Below, one piece after another: positions 1 through 11,450 of a stretch of 64,000 nucleotides of DNA. The stretch is taken from positions 3,200,001 through 3,264,000 of the forward strand of contig JAGYVD010000005.1 in NCBI GenBank assembly GCA_021209875.1. The letters are read 5' to 3'. The DNA is from Rosellinia necatrix (Eukaryota > Ascomycota > Sordariomycetes > Xylariales > Xylariaceae). The notes beneath the pieces are model-generated. The model ran no database searches, was not told where the DNA came from, and saw only the letters and a list, made by a program, of their open reading frames with translations. Numbering within the stretch: the first letter of the stretch is position 1; each line of letters begins with the position of its first letter. A program made the position numbers and the translations under genes.

Positions 1-536
1 GATCGAAGCACGTGCATGGCGCAGATGATGGTCGATGGACGATGGACGATGGATGATGGACGGCGGACGGCGGACGGCGTCCTCTGAGGGAGCCAACTTC
101 TGCTTGCACCTACCAGAGCACCTAGCACCTACTAAATTGTACTACGACACTGTTTCAAGGCTCTGATTTGCGCTGGGGGCCAGCAGACCCCACTTTCGAT
201 ATGCATCTGTTGGAGGGGCTCGACCATTTTACGAACCGGGACTTGATGATATCGCATTACTTTTTCTCCCTTCCTTTGCCTCTTGCTCTGCCTGCGTGGA
301 AAAGCTGACGAGCGTCGCCGCGACCCGTTTGGGTTACATCATCTGCCTTTTCGTACACCGTTTCTTTTTTGCCGACCACCTCTCCTCGCCGACCGACTAC
401 TTATACCTCGAGTGCCCCGTACAGCCCCGGCTGGCTGACTGATTGCGAAGCACCTTGAACCACCTAAACTACCTAAACCACCTAAACCGCCTATCTAGGT
501 ACCTAACCCAAGTGCTCGCTTTCGCAGACCGCCAAA
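1..536. other. Upstream region of the aminotransferase gene
   Basis: No gene seen. It holds a heptamer repeat at 27-79 and a nonamer repeat of CACCTAAAC/TACCTAAAC type at about 451-495, followed by a TAGGTACCTA motif. The second half is pyrimidine-rich and probably contains the promoter and 5' leader of the gene starting at 537. Confidence 0.5.
27..79. repeat. Heptamer tandem repeat (ATGGACG-like)
   Basis: Consecutive, slightly diverged 7-bp units of the form ATGGACG, ATGGATG and CGGCGGA fill this stretch. The changing units look like slippage followed by point mutation. No coding meaning seen. Confidence 0.7.
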
Positions 537-2807
537 ATGTTCAACAATCGCAAGTTTTCCATGTAAGTCCGTCTGCTTCCTCCGGTGCGTGTGTAAATAA
601 GCCGACCCCCCTCCATGGCAAAATGGCATACGGCATATGGCACAAGGCACCCTGACACATGGCAAATGACTGCCTCGCCGTGGGGATCCCTCCTACTGAC
701 CAACCATGCGCCCAGGAACAAGAACACTGGTCTTCCCAGGAGAAGATTCAGTATTGGTGACCCGAGTGCCAATGGTAAGCTCACATAATCTCTTGACATT
801 GCTGCTTATCCTCAAATTAAATCACAAATCACACATCACACATCACACATCACACCGGGGGTTGCACGTTTCTATCAAACATACATACAGACATACGTAC
901 ATACATACATACATACATACATACATACATACATGCCAAGAGTCACCCTATTTCTGTGCTGGTCTGCCGTTGAAAGAAGCAATCCTGGTACCCTATAACC
1001 GACCATGCACACACTATTCGTGTTAGCCTTGGCTCTTGGCGCCTATGAGCCGCTGTCTGTGTTGACCAACAGACGTTCAGTATCGAACATTTTCTGTCGT
1101 TTGAGACACGCGCGCTGACTTCTTTTCTTGGCAGAGACAAGCTCCAAGATCCACAGGCAGTTCCGGGCTGCCAACCCCGGACATCTGCCCCATGCCGGTC
1201 TCGACGCAAGCCGTGCGTCGACCGGCGTGGTGTGGTGCACCGAGCGTGCCGCCGAACACGGTTTTCTTGAGGAGCCCGAGCTGTGGGCCAATCTAGGCCA
1301 GGGTGCGCCCGAGGTCGATGATGACATTGAAGGCTCTTTCCCTCGCCCTACTCATATCGATGTCTCCATCGCCGCCAGAGAATATGGCCCTACTGCCGGC
1401 ATCAAGCCTCTCCGTGCCGCCGTGGCCAGGATGTACAACGAGATGCATCGCCAAGGCAAGGAGAGTCAGTATTCGTGGGAAAACGTTGCTATTGTGCCCG
1501 GCGGTCGAGCCGGCTTGATCCGCATTGCCGCCGTGCTCAATAACGCATACGTTGGCTTTTTCATCCCTGACTACACAGCATACAATGAGATGATGTCTCT
1601 GTTCAAAAACGTAGGCTTTAATCGTCCATGTTGAACGAAGTTCTCCTTCTCACTTGTGTCCTAGTTCGCTGCCATCCCCACGCCTCTTTCGGAGGAGGAT
1701 GGTTATCATATCCATCCAGATGTAATTTCCCATGAGATTGCCAGGGGAACCTCAGTCATTCTGACTTCGAACCCTCGCAACCCCACCGGCCGTGTCGTTG
1801 CCAACCCTGAGCTTGCTGAGATACAGGACATTTGCCGCGGACGTGCGACCCTCATCAGCGATGAGTTCTACTCGGGTTACAACTACACTAGCGACTGTGA
1901 CGGCACTGTCATCTCAGCTGCTGACAATATTGAAGATGTTGATGAGGACGACGTTCTCATCATCGACGGCCTCACTAAGCGGTTCCGTCTTCCCGGATGG
2001 CGAGTTGCCTGGATTCTTGGACCCAAGGAATTCATCAAGGCGTACGTAATAATTGTCTCTTTTGGCTCAGGACTGAGACCTTTCATAACTGACACTATTG
2101 CCCCTTACTAGAATTGGCTCTTGTGGTTCCTATCTCGACGGTGGGGCCAACGCTCCCTTCCAGGAGGCTGCTGTTCCCATGTTAGAGCCGTCGCTCGTTC
2201 GCAAGGAGATGCAAGCTCTCCAGCGCCACTTCCGAGTAAGTTGAATGCCCGCCCCGCACACCACAGACACCGGAATCTGTCCGCTTACATATCCAACGTC
2301 AATAGGACAAGCGCGATTACGTGGTTAAACGTCTGCGCGACATGGGCTTCGTGCTCAAGTACGTGCCGGACAGCACATTCTACCTGTGGCTCAATCTCGA
2401 GGGCCTACCCGGCCCCATTTCCGACGGCCTCAACTTCTTCCAGGCCTGTCTCGAGGAGAAAGTCATCGTCGTTCCTGGCATCTTCTTTGACCTCAACCCG
2501 GCGCGCCGTCGTGATTTGTTCGATAGCCCTTGCCACCACTGTAAGATATTTACGCAGCGAAACCCCTACCCGGGCTCATAGTGGATTCTCCCTATCTCAA
2601 AGTACTAACGCTAGTTGTGCCGTAGTTGTCCGCTTCTCTTACGGTCCCCGCCTCGATGAGCTGGCGCGAGGCTGCGACGGAATTGAGAGAGTAGTACAGA
2701 AGTAAGTCTGCCTATCTATACATCCCTCGATCTGTGAACCATCCCCACATAGCCCGAACAAATATTTAACAGCCTCGTTCCACAGGTTTAAGAATTACAA
2801 GGATTAG
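537..2807 (+). CDS. PLP-dependent aminotransferase, class I/II
   Basis: Eight exons: 537-562, 716-774, 1135-1610, 1665-2041, 2112-2235, 2306-2540, 2626-2701 and 2786-2807; all introns are GT-AG and all phases agree. The product is a fold-type I aminotransferase. The conserved NPRNPTG substrate-loop motif is in exon 4, the presumed PLP-binding lysine lies in IIDGLTKRFRLPGWRVAW, and the C-terminal arginine strand reads VRFSYGP. The two tiny first exons encode a basic, Ser/Arg-rich N-terminus that could be a weak mitochondrial leader; this is inferred. The start at 537 was chosen because it is the first ATG that splices in frame. A shorter start inside exon 3 would need a non-ATG codon. Intron 2 is unusually long (360 nt) and carries microsatellites. 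The substrate cannot be told from sequence; the family includes alanine, aspartate and capreomycidine-type enzymes. Confidence 0.85.
815..935. repeat. CACAT and ATAC microsatellites inside intron 2
   Basis: A run of CACAT-type units (about 820-856) and a run of about twelve ATAC/TACA tetramers (about 882-935) sit inside the 360-nt second intron of the aminotransferase gene and account for much of its extra length. Confidence 0.8.
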
Positions 2808-3521
2808 ATTTTCCACCTCGGGAATGGCCACTATGAGAAGGCAATAGATACACGAAGACTTAGAGCGTCTGCTAGTTAGATGACGGAATGGAAGGAATGA
2901 TACATCGGACGTATGAAATTTTAGATATAGTAAAGCCGGCTTTTCGTATTTGTTTTCGTGACCTCCTAAGCCTAGTACTGCATGTACTAGTGGGGGGATA
3001 GATATACGATAGGATTACTGGCACCGATCTTCTTAGCGATGCTTGAGTGATAGGTGTGATTATAACCGTCATAACTAGGCCAATAACACGGGTTCATTAA
3101 TGTGATAATCCACGACGCCGCGTTGAGCACATCACCTATGAAAGTGACATTAATAGGAACCGTCAGGTGTCGTTTATTGATAAATTCATTCTTCGCCACG
3201 TATTGTTACCTTGCCTGTAAGTCCTCAAGGGCGATTCCTGATCAATAATCACTGTCTATTTGTACTGAAAAACAGTCTGTGTCCGTGTGCGCACTGCAAA
3301 TTATCCTCCGATCCTAGCAAAACGGGGTGACAGTCTCAATTGAGAATGCTCGCCTGGGAGCACAGCAAGAGGAAATATTCATGGAGAGAAAGAGAATTAA
3401 ATAGCATAACAAGCCGAAAACCCTCCATGAACCTCGTGGGATGACCCATTCCGCTAAGAATCGACTCTTGTCCCCAGTTCATCCCCCTGCCAGGGTCATA
3501 GCCGGTTACCACACAAGACGT
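2808..3521. other. Convergent intergenic region
   Basis: The 3' flanks of the aminotransferase (+) and the YRA1-like gene (-). It is AT-rich with no supported ORF. It probably holds both 3' untranslated regions and polyadenylation sites, which I cannot place exactly. Confidence 0.5.
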
Positions 3522-5333
3522 TCACTAGATGACAATATTAGATCCAAAAGCATAGCCATTATACGCTTCAAGAGAACTTACCGAAATCTCATCATCCATA
3601 GCAGCATCACCATTGGTATTAGCGGCGGCACCGTTGGCATTCTCAGTTTGGTCTCCTGAATTAAAGTAGTCGACCATTTCGGAATCTAATTCCTCGGCTG
3701 TTTTTTTAGCAGGACGGCTGCTGCGGGCCGGGCGCTTCTTCCGGCCCCGGGTGCCCGAGCCGATAGGCTTCCCGGCATCCTTTTTCTTATCGTTTGCGGC
3801 AGACTTAGGCTGGGCCTTGGGTTGAGTGACACGTTCTGTGAGCGTTTTCGGGGTGGGGATGATCTCCGCCGCCCTAGCAGCACTGACAACAATTTCGATC
3901 TATGATATAGGATTAATTAGCCAAACCGGCATACTACTTAAGACGACAGGGGAATTTACCTTGATAGGACGGCCGTCAACCAAGATGCCATTCAAGGCGT
4001 TGAAAGCCTTGCTCGCTCCATCAGACTTGTGGAAAGTGACGGTAGCAATGCCACGGCTGACGCTATTAGGGCCGTAAGAAACCTCCACCCGCTTGATAGG
4101 CCCAACCGAGGTGGTGAAGTATTCCTATGTGTGGCACGAAGGTTAGTCTCAAATATTCCATCCATATTTGCGCATGATCGCATATCGAGCATCGAAGAAA
4201 TCGGCAGGCGTAAGTGTCCTCAAAACGCCCATCAGTGTGTACGACAACGAGCAAGCAGTGAGCGTTAGTAAGAACATCAGTCCGAGACATTCCAGCTCCG
4301 AAGGAAGGAAATAATTCATCCCACAAGTTCCTATTGGCAATATGTCGTCCGGCCGGCAGAGCACAAGCACATCCCCTTGACCCAGCTCAAATTATTATCC
4401 GCCCACGACGGTAGGGTGCCGCCGTATAGGTCGCCCACAAACCATGTGCACCTTGCCCCCTGGCGGCACTATTATATAACAAGCGCTGTTGCTCTGCCAA
4501 GCCGAAAACAAATTGAGCGATCGCCTTGATGTATTCTCCTTGGACTGCATCTGTACCACTAAAAAAGGCATGGCTGACATCCGCCAACACCGTAGAAACC
4601 GACGGGTCTGTTGCTCACTGCAGTGCTCGAGGTTTACCCATGTTGATGGCGGGGTGAAAAGGCGGAATAAATTTAACGCGCCTCCCATGATCAAGCCGAC
4701 GGAATTGCTAATCACGAATGCCACAGCTTGCCAGGGTCTACGTATTGAAGCCTGTATTGGATGGTTGCCAAGCCTTCCTGAGGACATACAATATACGTGC
4801 CTGATGGCAAAGACCCGCTCGACTTCCGACCCTATCGCGGCTCAGAGTGCATATGCTGGCATGGTCAAGGAAGGAGGCTGACATGTGACGGCTCCGTGGT
4901 GTGAGGCAGTTCGCTAGGTGTATTCATCTCGATCGTCAAGGCTACGCGAGTGCGATTCAAGGAAGATGTCGACGAAATTCCACAGGCTAGTGCCCTAGGA
5001 AACATACCTTAATCTGGATTTCGTTCACATCCTTAGGCTACAGTGACTGTTAGCAAATGAATGATCCCATGTAGCTTGTATCGAAAGATCATTACTTACG
5101 AGGTTGCTAACAACAACCTTGCTTTCTCCGTTGCCACCAGCGGACTTAGCAGGGGCCTGCTTGATCGCTGCATTGCGAGGCTGTCTGGCTGTCTTCTGAA
5201 CGCCTCCAACAGGAGCCGCTGCGGCTGGTCGACCGATGGAGCGACGTTGGCCGCGGCGGTTACCGCCAACAGCGCGGCGCTGGGTCGAGATGATCTCATC
5301 CAAGGGCTGATCGAGCTTGCCGGATCCAGACAT
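3522..5333 (-). CDS. YRA1: mRNA export adaptor, YRA1/Mlo3/ALY (THO complex subunit 4) type
   Basis: Exons on the minus strand: 5333-5100, 5037-5008 (30 nt), 4124-3960 and 3899-3582, then a probable terminal intron 3581-3525 with stop TGA at 3524-3522; product 249 aa. REF/ALY proteins bind nascent mRNA, are recruited by the DEAD-box helicase Sub2/UAP56 and hand mRNP to the Mex67 export receptor in the nucleus. Visible: an N-terminal UAP56-binding box (LDQPLDEIISTQRR, residues 7-20), an RGG/Arg-rich stretch, one RRM (about 71-146) with RNP2 VVVSNLP and RNP1-like SRGIATVTF, a basic linker, and the conserved C-terminal helix ELDSEMVDYF, a second Sub2-binding box. Intron 2 is 883 nt, far beyond the gene's other introns. 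If the last intron is retained, translation runs 18 codons further to TAG at 3527-3525. The identity is firm; the gene name follows yeast usage. Confidence 0.9.
4125..5007 (-). other. 883-nt intron of the YRA1-like gene
   Basis: The donor GTATGT follows AAG at 5008, and the acceptor CATAG precedes GAA at 4124, joining the RRM halves NEIQIK and EYFTTSVGP in frame. It splits the RRM just after a 30-nt exon. I see ORFs on both strands, but none resembles a protein, and I see no clear box C/D snoRNA. It may be regulatory; see findings. Confidence 0.8.
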
Positions 5334-6578
5334 ATTGTAATATTGGCGGTGTGGCGAAATAAGTAATGGTATTGTTACGAAAAGTCTGGTGACGGAGGAC
5401 GCGAACGTGACGACCGGAAGTAATCTCCTGTCCGGACGCGAAAACAATATCAATGTTTATACAGGATAGGATCCGTCGGCCGATCGTTTGGTGTCAATAC
5501 TGCGTGCGCGCGCGCGGTGACGGAGGTAATGGAAAAGAGAGAGCCTGGCTACTTGCTGTGTAGAAGTTGCGACCGTTCCCAAGTACAGAGCCGTGGTGTT
5601 TGGCAGGTGATGATGCGAAGAAAAGAAAAGGCCTCTGTATGCTGTGTTGGCGCACAGAAGTTGATTATTAAAAAGGGATTCTGATGCTTGGGGGCGAAGT
5701 GGTTGCGGTGTCTGATAGACAACAGTAGGTGGGTGAAGGAATGGGCGATGGATGATGGGGATGGATGATGGGTGAAGGGTGAATGGGAGGTGGACGGGGA
5801 AGAGTGTTAGAGAAAGGGTTGGGTGGCTAGTGAATGCTAGCTTTGCACGAGTTGCGACCGAAACAGGCAACGGCAGAACGGATGGGCCAGACAGACCCAT
5901 CGACTGGAACACGGTATCGAGGTACATAGGTACCCAATCTGCCTACCTTAGGTAGGGATGAATGAGCCAGGGACCAATCAGCAGGCGTTATTTCATTTTA
6001 CGCGTTTAGGCAACACCAGTTCACTGCCCCATGTCTGCTTATCGGAAGGGCTTATCTTCATGAGAGCAGCACCTAGGAAGGTTGAAAGTTCAACAGAACA
6101 GTGGGACTTTGTCACTAGGTACAGTCAGGAGCCACTCATTGTTGACACGATTAGATCATTCGTCACAGTAGGTAGAGTCAATTATGTATCTGCTATGCCT
6201 CCGTTTTCGACGTGGAATCGAAAAAAACAAAAAGCTTGTGACAAAATCTAGAAGAACGCATGCCTCTATACAAATCATCGCCATTTGTTACACTAGAGCC
6301 GCCGGATGCCGGATGCACATGGTTTCGTAGGTGTCTCGGTATTTGATTGCATTACGTTGCCGCTCATCCATCGTCAATAAGATGGTCCAGCTTCCAGCAC
6401 CAGGCAACTCTGGCCACGGTAGATCCAGCAATCGCCTGCCTTACATTCCTTCCTTGTAGCATTCAAGCATTGGTGATTGGGGCTCAGATTGATGCGAACC
6501 ATTCCTCGGGGTAAAACAAACGCCAATCCGTATACGCCTATTAACTCCCAATTTGAGTGTCTGCATGGCTTCCATCGC
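5334..6578. other. Intergenic region between YRA1-like and OST4 genes
   Basis: Upstream of the YRA1-like gene and downstream of OST4. It contains GATGG/GGGTGA-type low-complexity sequence at about 5740-5800 and a TAGGTACC motif near 5930. A minus-strand ORF at 5457-5927 is Pro/Ser/His-rich and is not convincing as a gene. No gene called. Confidence 0.5.
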
Positions 6579-6767
6579 CTATTTTGTAGCTGGTGATTGT
6601 TTGGCCGCGGCAGCTGCAGGTTGCGCTGATGCGGTTCGTGCGGCCTTCTCAGGGAGCGCCGAGCTCTCTTGCGAGTTGACCTCGAAGAAGTGGTATAGTA
6701 CGATCAGTATCATCGCTACCGAGCCGAGAAAGATGGCAAGTCTGTACAGATCATCGTCGGAAATCAT
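6579..6767 (-). CDS. OST4: Oligosaccharyltransferase subunit OST4
   Basis: A single-exon gene of 62 codons. Ost4 is the tiny single-pass ER membrane subunit of the oligosaccharyltransferase, which attaches N-glycans to secretory proteins; in yeast it holds Stt3 together with Ost3/Ost6. The N-terminus MISDDDLYRLAIFLGSVAMI closely follows the yeast pattern: MISD start, then one transmembrane helix (about residues 8-27) ending in LYHFF. The remaining 35 residues form a polar Ala/Ser/Gln-rich tail (EVNSQES to SPATK), so the protein is longer than the 36-residue yeast protein. The start is fixed because the conserved MISD is the first codon pair. It is easily missed by gene finders because of its size. 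It is transcribed divergently from the TMA46-like gene. Confidence 0.9.
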   Translation of the reverse strand: MISDDDLYRLAIFLGSVAMILIVLYHFFEVNSQESSALPEKAARTASAQPAAAAAKQSPATK

Positions 6768-7394
6768 GATGCTTCGGTGGGTGTGTAAGTCTTGGTATCT
6801 CGATCAATGGGCGCGCACGGTACGGTTTTAGGTTAGGTAGGTTTCGTGCCTGTTAAATGAGCTATCAATTGCCTGAGCTGGCTAAACACGAATTCTCTGG
6901 CTTTCTTGACTCACGATTGGCAACTAGGTAGTCGAAGGTAAGACTCGCGGGGCAGGTTATCTGGGAAGTATGTGTGGAGAGGACAGCTTAAAGCTTTCCA
7001 GCACTGCTCATGGTGTTTGCGACAGGGACTGGCTAGACGAGACGGGTTGCAAGGTGGCTTCGGGGTTACAATCTCTCATGGATTATTGTGGCTGACGGGT
7101 GGGGATACCTGAGGAGGTGCCTCTGGACAGGCTGTGTCGGGATAAATCATGTGACGTAGTGGGATGTTTAAAATGCTCCCCCCACCCTGTCAACCTTGTC
7201 TCGCAGCCCACTAACAGTTTACCGCAACACCCACTGCAGCTTAGCGGAGTGTCATCAACACCTAGACACCATACCTTTCGCCATCCGAAAAGAAATTCTT
7301 TATTTTAAGGTTTTACGATTTATGAAGAAAGCGAATTGGCCAATAAAACAGGGCTCGGCACCAACCTGTACACGCCCCTCGTCGCTCGCTCAAC
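6768..7394. other. Divergent promoter region between OST4 and TMA46-like gene
   Basis: A 627-bp spacer between the two divergently transcribed genes, presumably carrying both promoters. No ORF is supported. It is C-rich near 7180, and I recognise no specific factor site. Confidence 0.5.
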
Positions 7395-8487
7395 ATGCCC
7401 CCAAAGAAGAAGGATGATGGCAAGGGTAAATCGACGGCGGCCAAGGTTGCCGTGGACAAGACCTTTGGCATGAAAAATAAAAAAGGATCCGTCGCCCAGA
7501 AACACATCAAACAAATCGAAGCCACAGCCAAGGCGGGCGGTAGCGCCGAGGAGAAGAGGAAACAGGCAGAGAAAGACGCACGCGCACGAGAAAAGAAAGC
7601 CGCCGAAGACGCCAAAAGAGAAACCGAAGCCCTGCTCGCGAAGCCCAGCCAGATACAGAAGGTACCTTTCGGTGTCGATCCCAAGACTGTCGTCTGCATC
7701 TTCTGGAGGAAAGGGAACTGCGAGAAGGGCAAAAAGTGCAAGTTCGCCCACGATCTCTCCGTGGAACGCAAGACGGAAAAGAAGAACCTATATACCGACG
7801 GCAGAGCCGAAGAGGAGGAAAAGAAGAAACAGGAGACCTCGGATGACTGGGACGAGGAAAAGCTGCGTAAGGTTGTTCTTTCGAAGAAGGGAAATCAAAT
7901 TACCACCACCGACAAAGTCTGCAAATTCTTCATTGATGCCATCGAAGACGGCAAATATGGTTGGTTTTGGACATGCCCAAACGGTGGCGATAAGTGCAAA
8001 TACAAACACGCCCTCCCAGCAGGGTAAGTTTGGCACCCGTCATTGGGGCATTGCCCGTCTTTTTACTAACGCTTCGTCTAGGTTTGTGCTTAAAACTAAA
8101 GAACAACGTGCCGCTGAGAAGGCATTGCTCGATAAGTCCCCACTGAAGACTCTGACTCTCGAGGATTTCTTGGAATCGGAAAGGCACAAGCTCACAGGGA
8201 CGCTCACGCCGGTTACCCCAGAATCATTTGCCAAGTGGAAAAAGGATCGCATGGATAAGAAGGCGGCCGAGGAACAGGCCAGACAGGCCAAAGAATCAAC
8301 TGGCCGTGCTCTATTTGAGAGCGGCAACTGGAGGTTCACCGAGGAGGACGACGAGTCAGAAGATGAGAACGACGATGCCTGGAACCTGGAGAAACTACGA
8401 CAGGAAACCCAGGCTATTAGAGACAAGAAGGAAGAGGAGCGCCTGGCGGCCGTGGCTGAGGTTACAGATACTGGCGACGGGTCTTGA
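7395..8487 (+). CDS. TMA46: CCCH zinc-finger protein TMA46/ZC3H15 (DFRP1) type
   Basis: Exons 7395-8023 and 8082-8487 with one 58-nt intron (branch TTACTAAC); 344 aa. In yeast and animals this family partners the GTPase Rbg1/DRG1, stabilises it and associates with translating ribosomes. Visible: a Lys-rich N-terminus starting MPPKKK, a long charged helix, a first CCCH finger (CIFWRKGNCEKGKKCKFAH, about residues 100-118), a second finger (CKFFIDAIEDGKYGWFWTC followed by GGDKCKYKH, about 175-207), and the conserved DFRP region after the intron (LEDFLESERHKL, then FAKWKKDRMDKK). The tail is acidic (EEDDESEDEN), then a Glu/Arg helix. The start is the first ATG and gives the family's usual MPPKK opening. 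Length and domain order are normal. Confidence 0.9.
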
Positions 8488-10262
8488 TCATACATGTTGG
8501 AAGACACATGCAACGAGATGAACAGTCGATCTAGGTCGCCGAGATAAGCGACTAGCCGAGGGTGTGGGGATTTGGAGACCAGACACTTAGTGTGTCTGTT
8601 ATTCCTGTAGTACGCGGCCCCGCGGTCTTGATCGGTCGGCCCCTCTTCGTTGAGCTGGGCAGAATGACTGACAAGCTGTCGAAGACGCTACGAGATACAA
8701 TTGACCATCTGGAAGGTGTTTTACATCTCGTGATCTATCGTCTCCTTGTTGGGAAACTAGTGCCTATATTTCCCATCACGGTACATTTCTCTCGAATCTC
8801 GAACACCATCACGCTATCCAGTAGGCGCCGTCCCGAATGCCCACAATGTCACTGGATTAGTCGCAGGGCGGTTCACTATTTTTTTTGCCGCGGAAAGCAT
8901 ACTCGGTTGTAGACCACTACGCCTCCTACCAATAATGAAACGCTCAGAAAACATGGCAATGTTGGGGCGATCTATTTCGCATACCGATTCTATAAATGGC
9001 CATAGATTCAGTTCCCAAGTAACAGCAAAGCAATGCTAATTCCGCAGGTACCAATACCTCTCAGCAATCTGTGAGGGCGATTACCACGCTCTTCAACTTC
9101 AACTTCGGCTCTCCGTCCTCCCGTGTTCCACATCGCCATTAGCGTGCGCGACATGGAGCAACTACCTATGAGTTGGAGTTCCCGTACTCGAGGTCTATAT
9201 GGATAGCGCTAGGCCCACAAACATTTCCCTGTCCAATGTTCAAGCCTTGCTGACCCGCAATTCAAAAGAGGTAGCACTGGCAAGAAACAGTGTTGCGAGT
9301 AGGTACGGATATAGGCTATAAAACACACGCAAGGGGATCGCGTAGCCCCACGTTACTCTAAAAAGACTACCATCTAGGTACCGGCTTTGAGCTTGAGAAG
9401 CGACCGTATTAAACCGCTAAGCGAGACTCGAGACTCTATGGAGAGTGCCAATGCAGACACTACGGATCTCTCGTCTGTGGCATTGGCCCTAACACTTACC
9501 TGCACTTACGGCTACAGTGGCGGTGACGGCGACGACGATGGCTATCCAGAGGGTCTTTGTAACTAGATAGTCTTAGGGTTGGTGGGAATGTATTGATGTG
9601 TTAACAATGGCAGCAACAATGAACACTCATCCAATGAATGCATGATGGCACTCAAGTACAACCCGCTCGGTTCACATGTCTTGCTACTACGGATATTTAT
9701 TTATCCAAGTTATTAATACAGTTAGTTCATCCGGACAGCCGGCCAATTGAGTTAAGTAAATGATAACAATGGAGAAATAGGTAGTCTACTATTGATAAGA
9801 CCCCTATGAATAAGTGTCACGGAGTAGTTTGCACATATACCAACATACCAAAAAGGTGGAATGGTTCCGTTTTGCCTTCACAATAAGTAAGTAAGGTACC
9901 TAGTGAGCGCGACCTCCTGCTGGTGGTAGTGTCAATTGATTGAAATTGATGCTGAGGCAGGTGGAGACACCAATAAAGTACCGGGTAGGCACTACCGGGT
10001 ATGTTGGATACCAAGTAGTTAGGTGTTAGGTATAGGGCGACCACGCAAATTACGCATCCCTCCTTTTGTCACCGCGCTGTCTCGCGTCCTTTTCCATCGA
10101 CATCGTGGACCTCGAACTTCTGGGTAACTCATTAAATATTTGCGGAATTTATCCGCCCATCGTGAGATTTCTTATCTTTAATACACTAGCTAAAATAGAT
10201 TTTCTGGCAATTTTCTACACTCTGGGGTGACCACAGTCGGGCAGCGACAGGATCGAAGCAAG
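8488..10262. other. Intergenic region, 1.8 kb
   Basis: No gene supported. The plus ORF at 8562-8912 and the minus ORF at 9817-10044 lack recognisable domains and have irregular codon use. The sequence becomes AT-rich from about 9590 to 9830, and TAGGTACC-like motifs occur near 9893 and 9970. Confidence 0.5.
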
Positions 10263-11450
10263 ATGGCCGGTAGAGGCTTTGGTGCTGGCGCCAGTGTGCC
10301 CAATACCAAAGTCACCGATAGGACTGGCCGAGAAACGAGAAACAAGGCAGAAGGAGAGGACGAGTTATCGGTGGTGACTTCAGACGTCATAAAACCGCCC
10401 CAACCTAAAATTCAAAGGACGCTGCCTTCCATGTTCGGGAGTCCACAAACCCCCAGTGCCTCAAGCATGGGGCGACAACCCAGCCCTTCGGCCGCTGGGC
10501 CCTCACAGCCGCCCCCCCGAATGCGGCTGGCAGTGCATATTAGGTCATCGCCCATCACACCATTTATCCCCATCAATGCACGGGCTAGTGATGGCCAGTC
10601 CACCCTTCCTTTAAGTCTGGGTCGGACCCGAGGGCAAGCAGCAGAATCACACACACCGACCAGGCCGCCTACGCCAGATGCCCCTTCCAGGTTGGAAGCG
10701 GAGGCTGCGGTAGCCGGTCCCGAACCCAGGAAACGTGGCCGCCCGAAAGGATGGAAACCGGGCATGTCCTCTAAGACGGACCCCGATTCTAGGCCTCGCA
10801 AGAGGGAAAGGATAGCAGCTGAATCTCAGACCAAGGGACAACAAAGTGCGGGCCAGACCAAAGTTCGAAGTCAGAACAAGGAGCCCAAGCGCCGCGGCCG
10901 CCCTTCACGGCCTCCCGAGCCTTCTGTCCGAGAACAGTATCTACGATCAGAGCCAGATTATGCCCCATACAAGTGTGAATGGGAGTTATCACCAGGCTCG
11001 TCAGAGCGTGGACCGTCGGTGTGCCCAGCAGAACTCCAGAACATGGATACTCTCAGGAAACATGTATATCTGATCCATGGCGATGAGGATGTACTCACAT
11101 GTCGGTTCCCGCACTGCAAAGACCTCGACTCCCCTCTGCACTTCAAGACCAGTAGCGAATTCGAACAGCACATGGAAACGAAACATTTCGCAGGGCACCT
11201 CTGGTATTTGGGTGAAGGCTACCAAAACAACGGCATTTCAACTCTCAAAAAGATGGCCGACCAATTACCTGCCTACCTCTTCGACCGGTTCGGGAACCAA
11301 GTCACGCCGTCGGTGGCGAACCAACGGCTGGAGACCGATATCCAACGTAAGGAACGTAGGCGTAAGCTTAGGAAATTCCTGTACCAGCAGAACGAGAACG
11401 CACCCTCTGAGGAAGAGTGGAAACAGCAGATGCAGGGCATTGAGGCTTGA
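10263..11450 (+). CDS. AT-hook and C2H2 zinc-finger protein
   Basis: A single exon of 395 codons from the ATG at 10263; the open frame extends upstream only through a GTG. Likely a nuclear DNA-binding protein. The first 145 residues are Pro/Ser-rich and probably disordered. Two AT-hooks follow: KRGRPKG (about 157-163) and RRGRPSR (about 210-216), with basic patches around them that could serve as nuclear localisation signals. Two zinc-finger-like units follow: a degenerate one with Cys 238 and 254 and His 268 and 272, and a regular one beginning CRFPHC (Cys 280/285, His 303/308). The tail is a basic helix. Target genes are unknown, and the assignment as a regulator is inference from domains. 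AT-hooks bind the minor groove of AT-rich DNA. Confidence 0.75.
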   Translation: MAGRGFGAGASVPNTKVTDRTGRETRNKAEGEDELSVVTSDVIKPPQPKIQRTLPSMFGSPQTPSASSMGRQPSPSAAGPSQPPPRMRLAVHIRSSPITPFIPINARASDGQSTLPLSLGRTRGQAAESHTPTRPPTPDAPSRLEAEAAVAGPEPRKRGRPKGWKPGMSSKTDPDSRPRKRERIAAESQTKGQQSAGQTKVRSQNKEPKRRGRPSRPPEPSVREQYLRSEPDYAPYKCEWELSPGSSERGPSVCPAELQNMDTLRKHVYLIHGDEDVLTCRFPHCKDLDSPLHFKTSSEFEQHMETKHFAGHLWYLGEGYQNNGISTLKKMADQLPAYLFDRFGNQVTPSVANQRLETDIQRKERRRKLRKFLYQQNENAPSEEEWKQQMQGIEA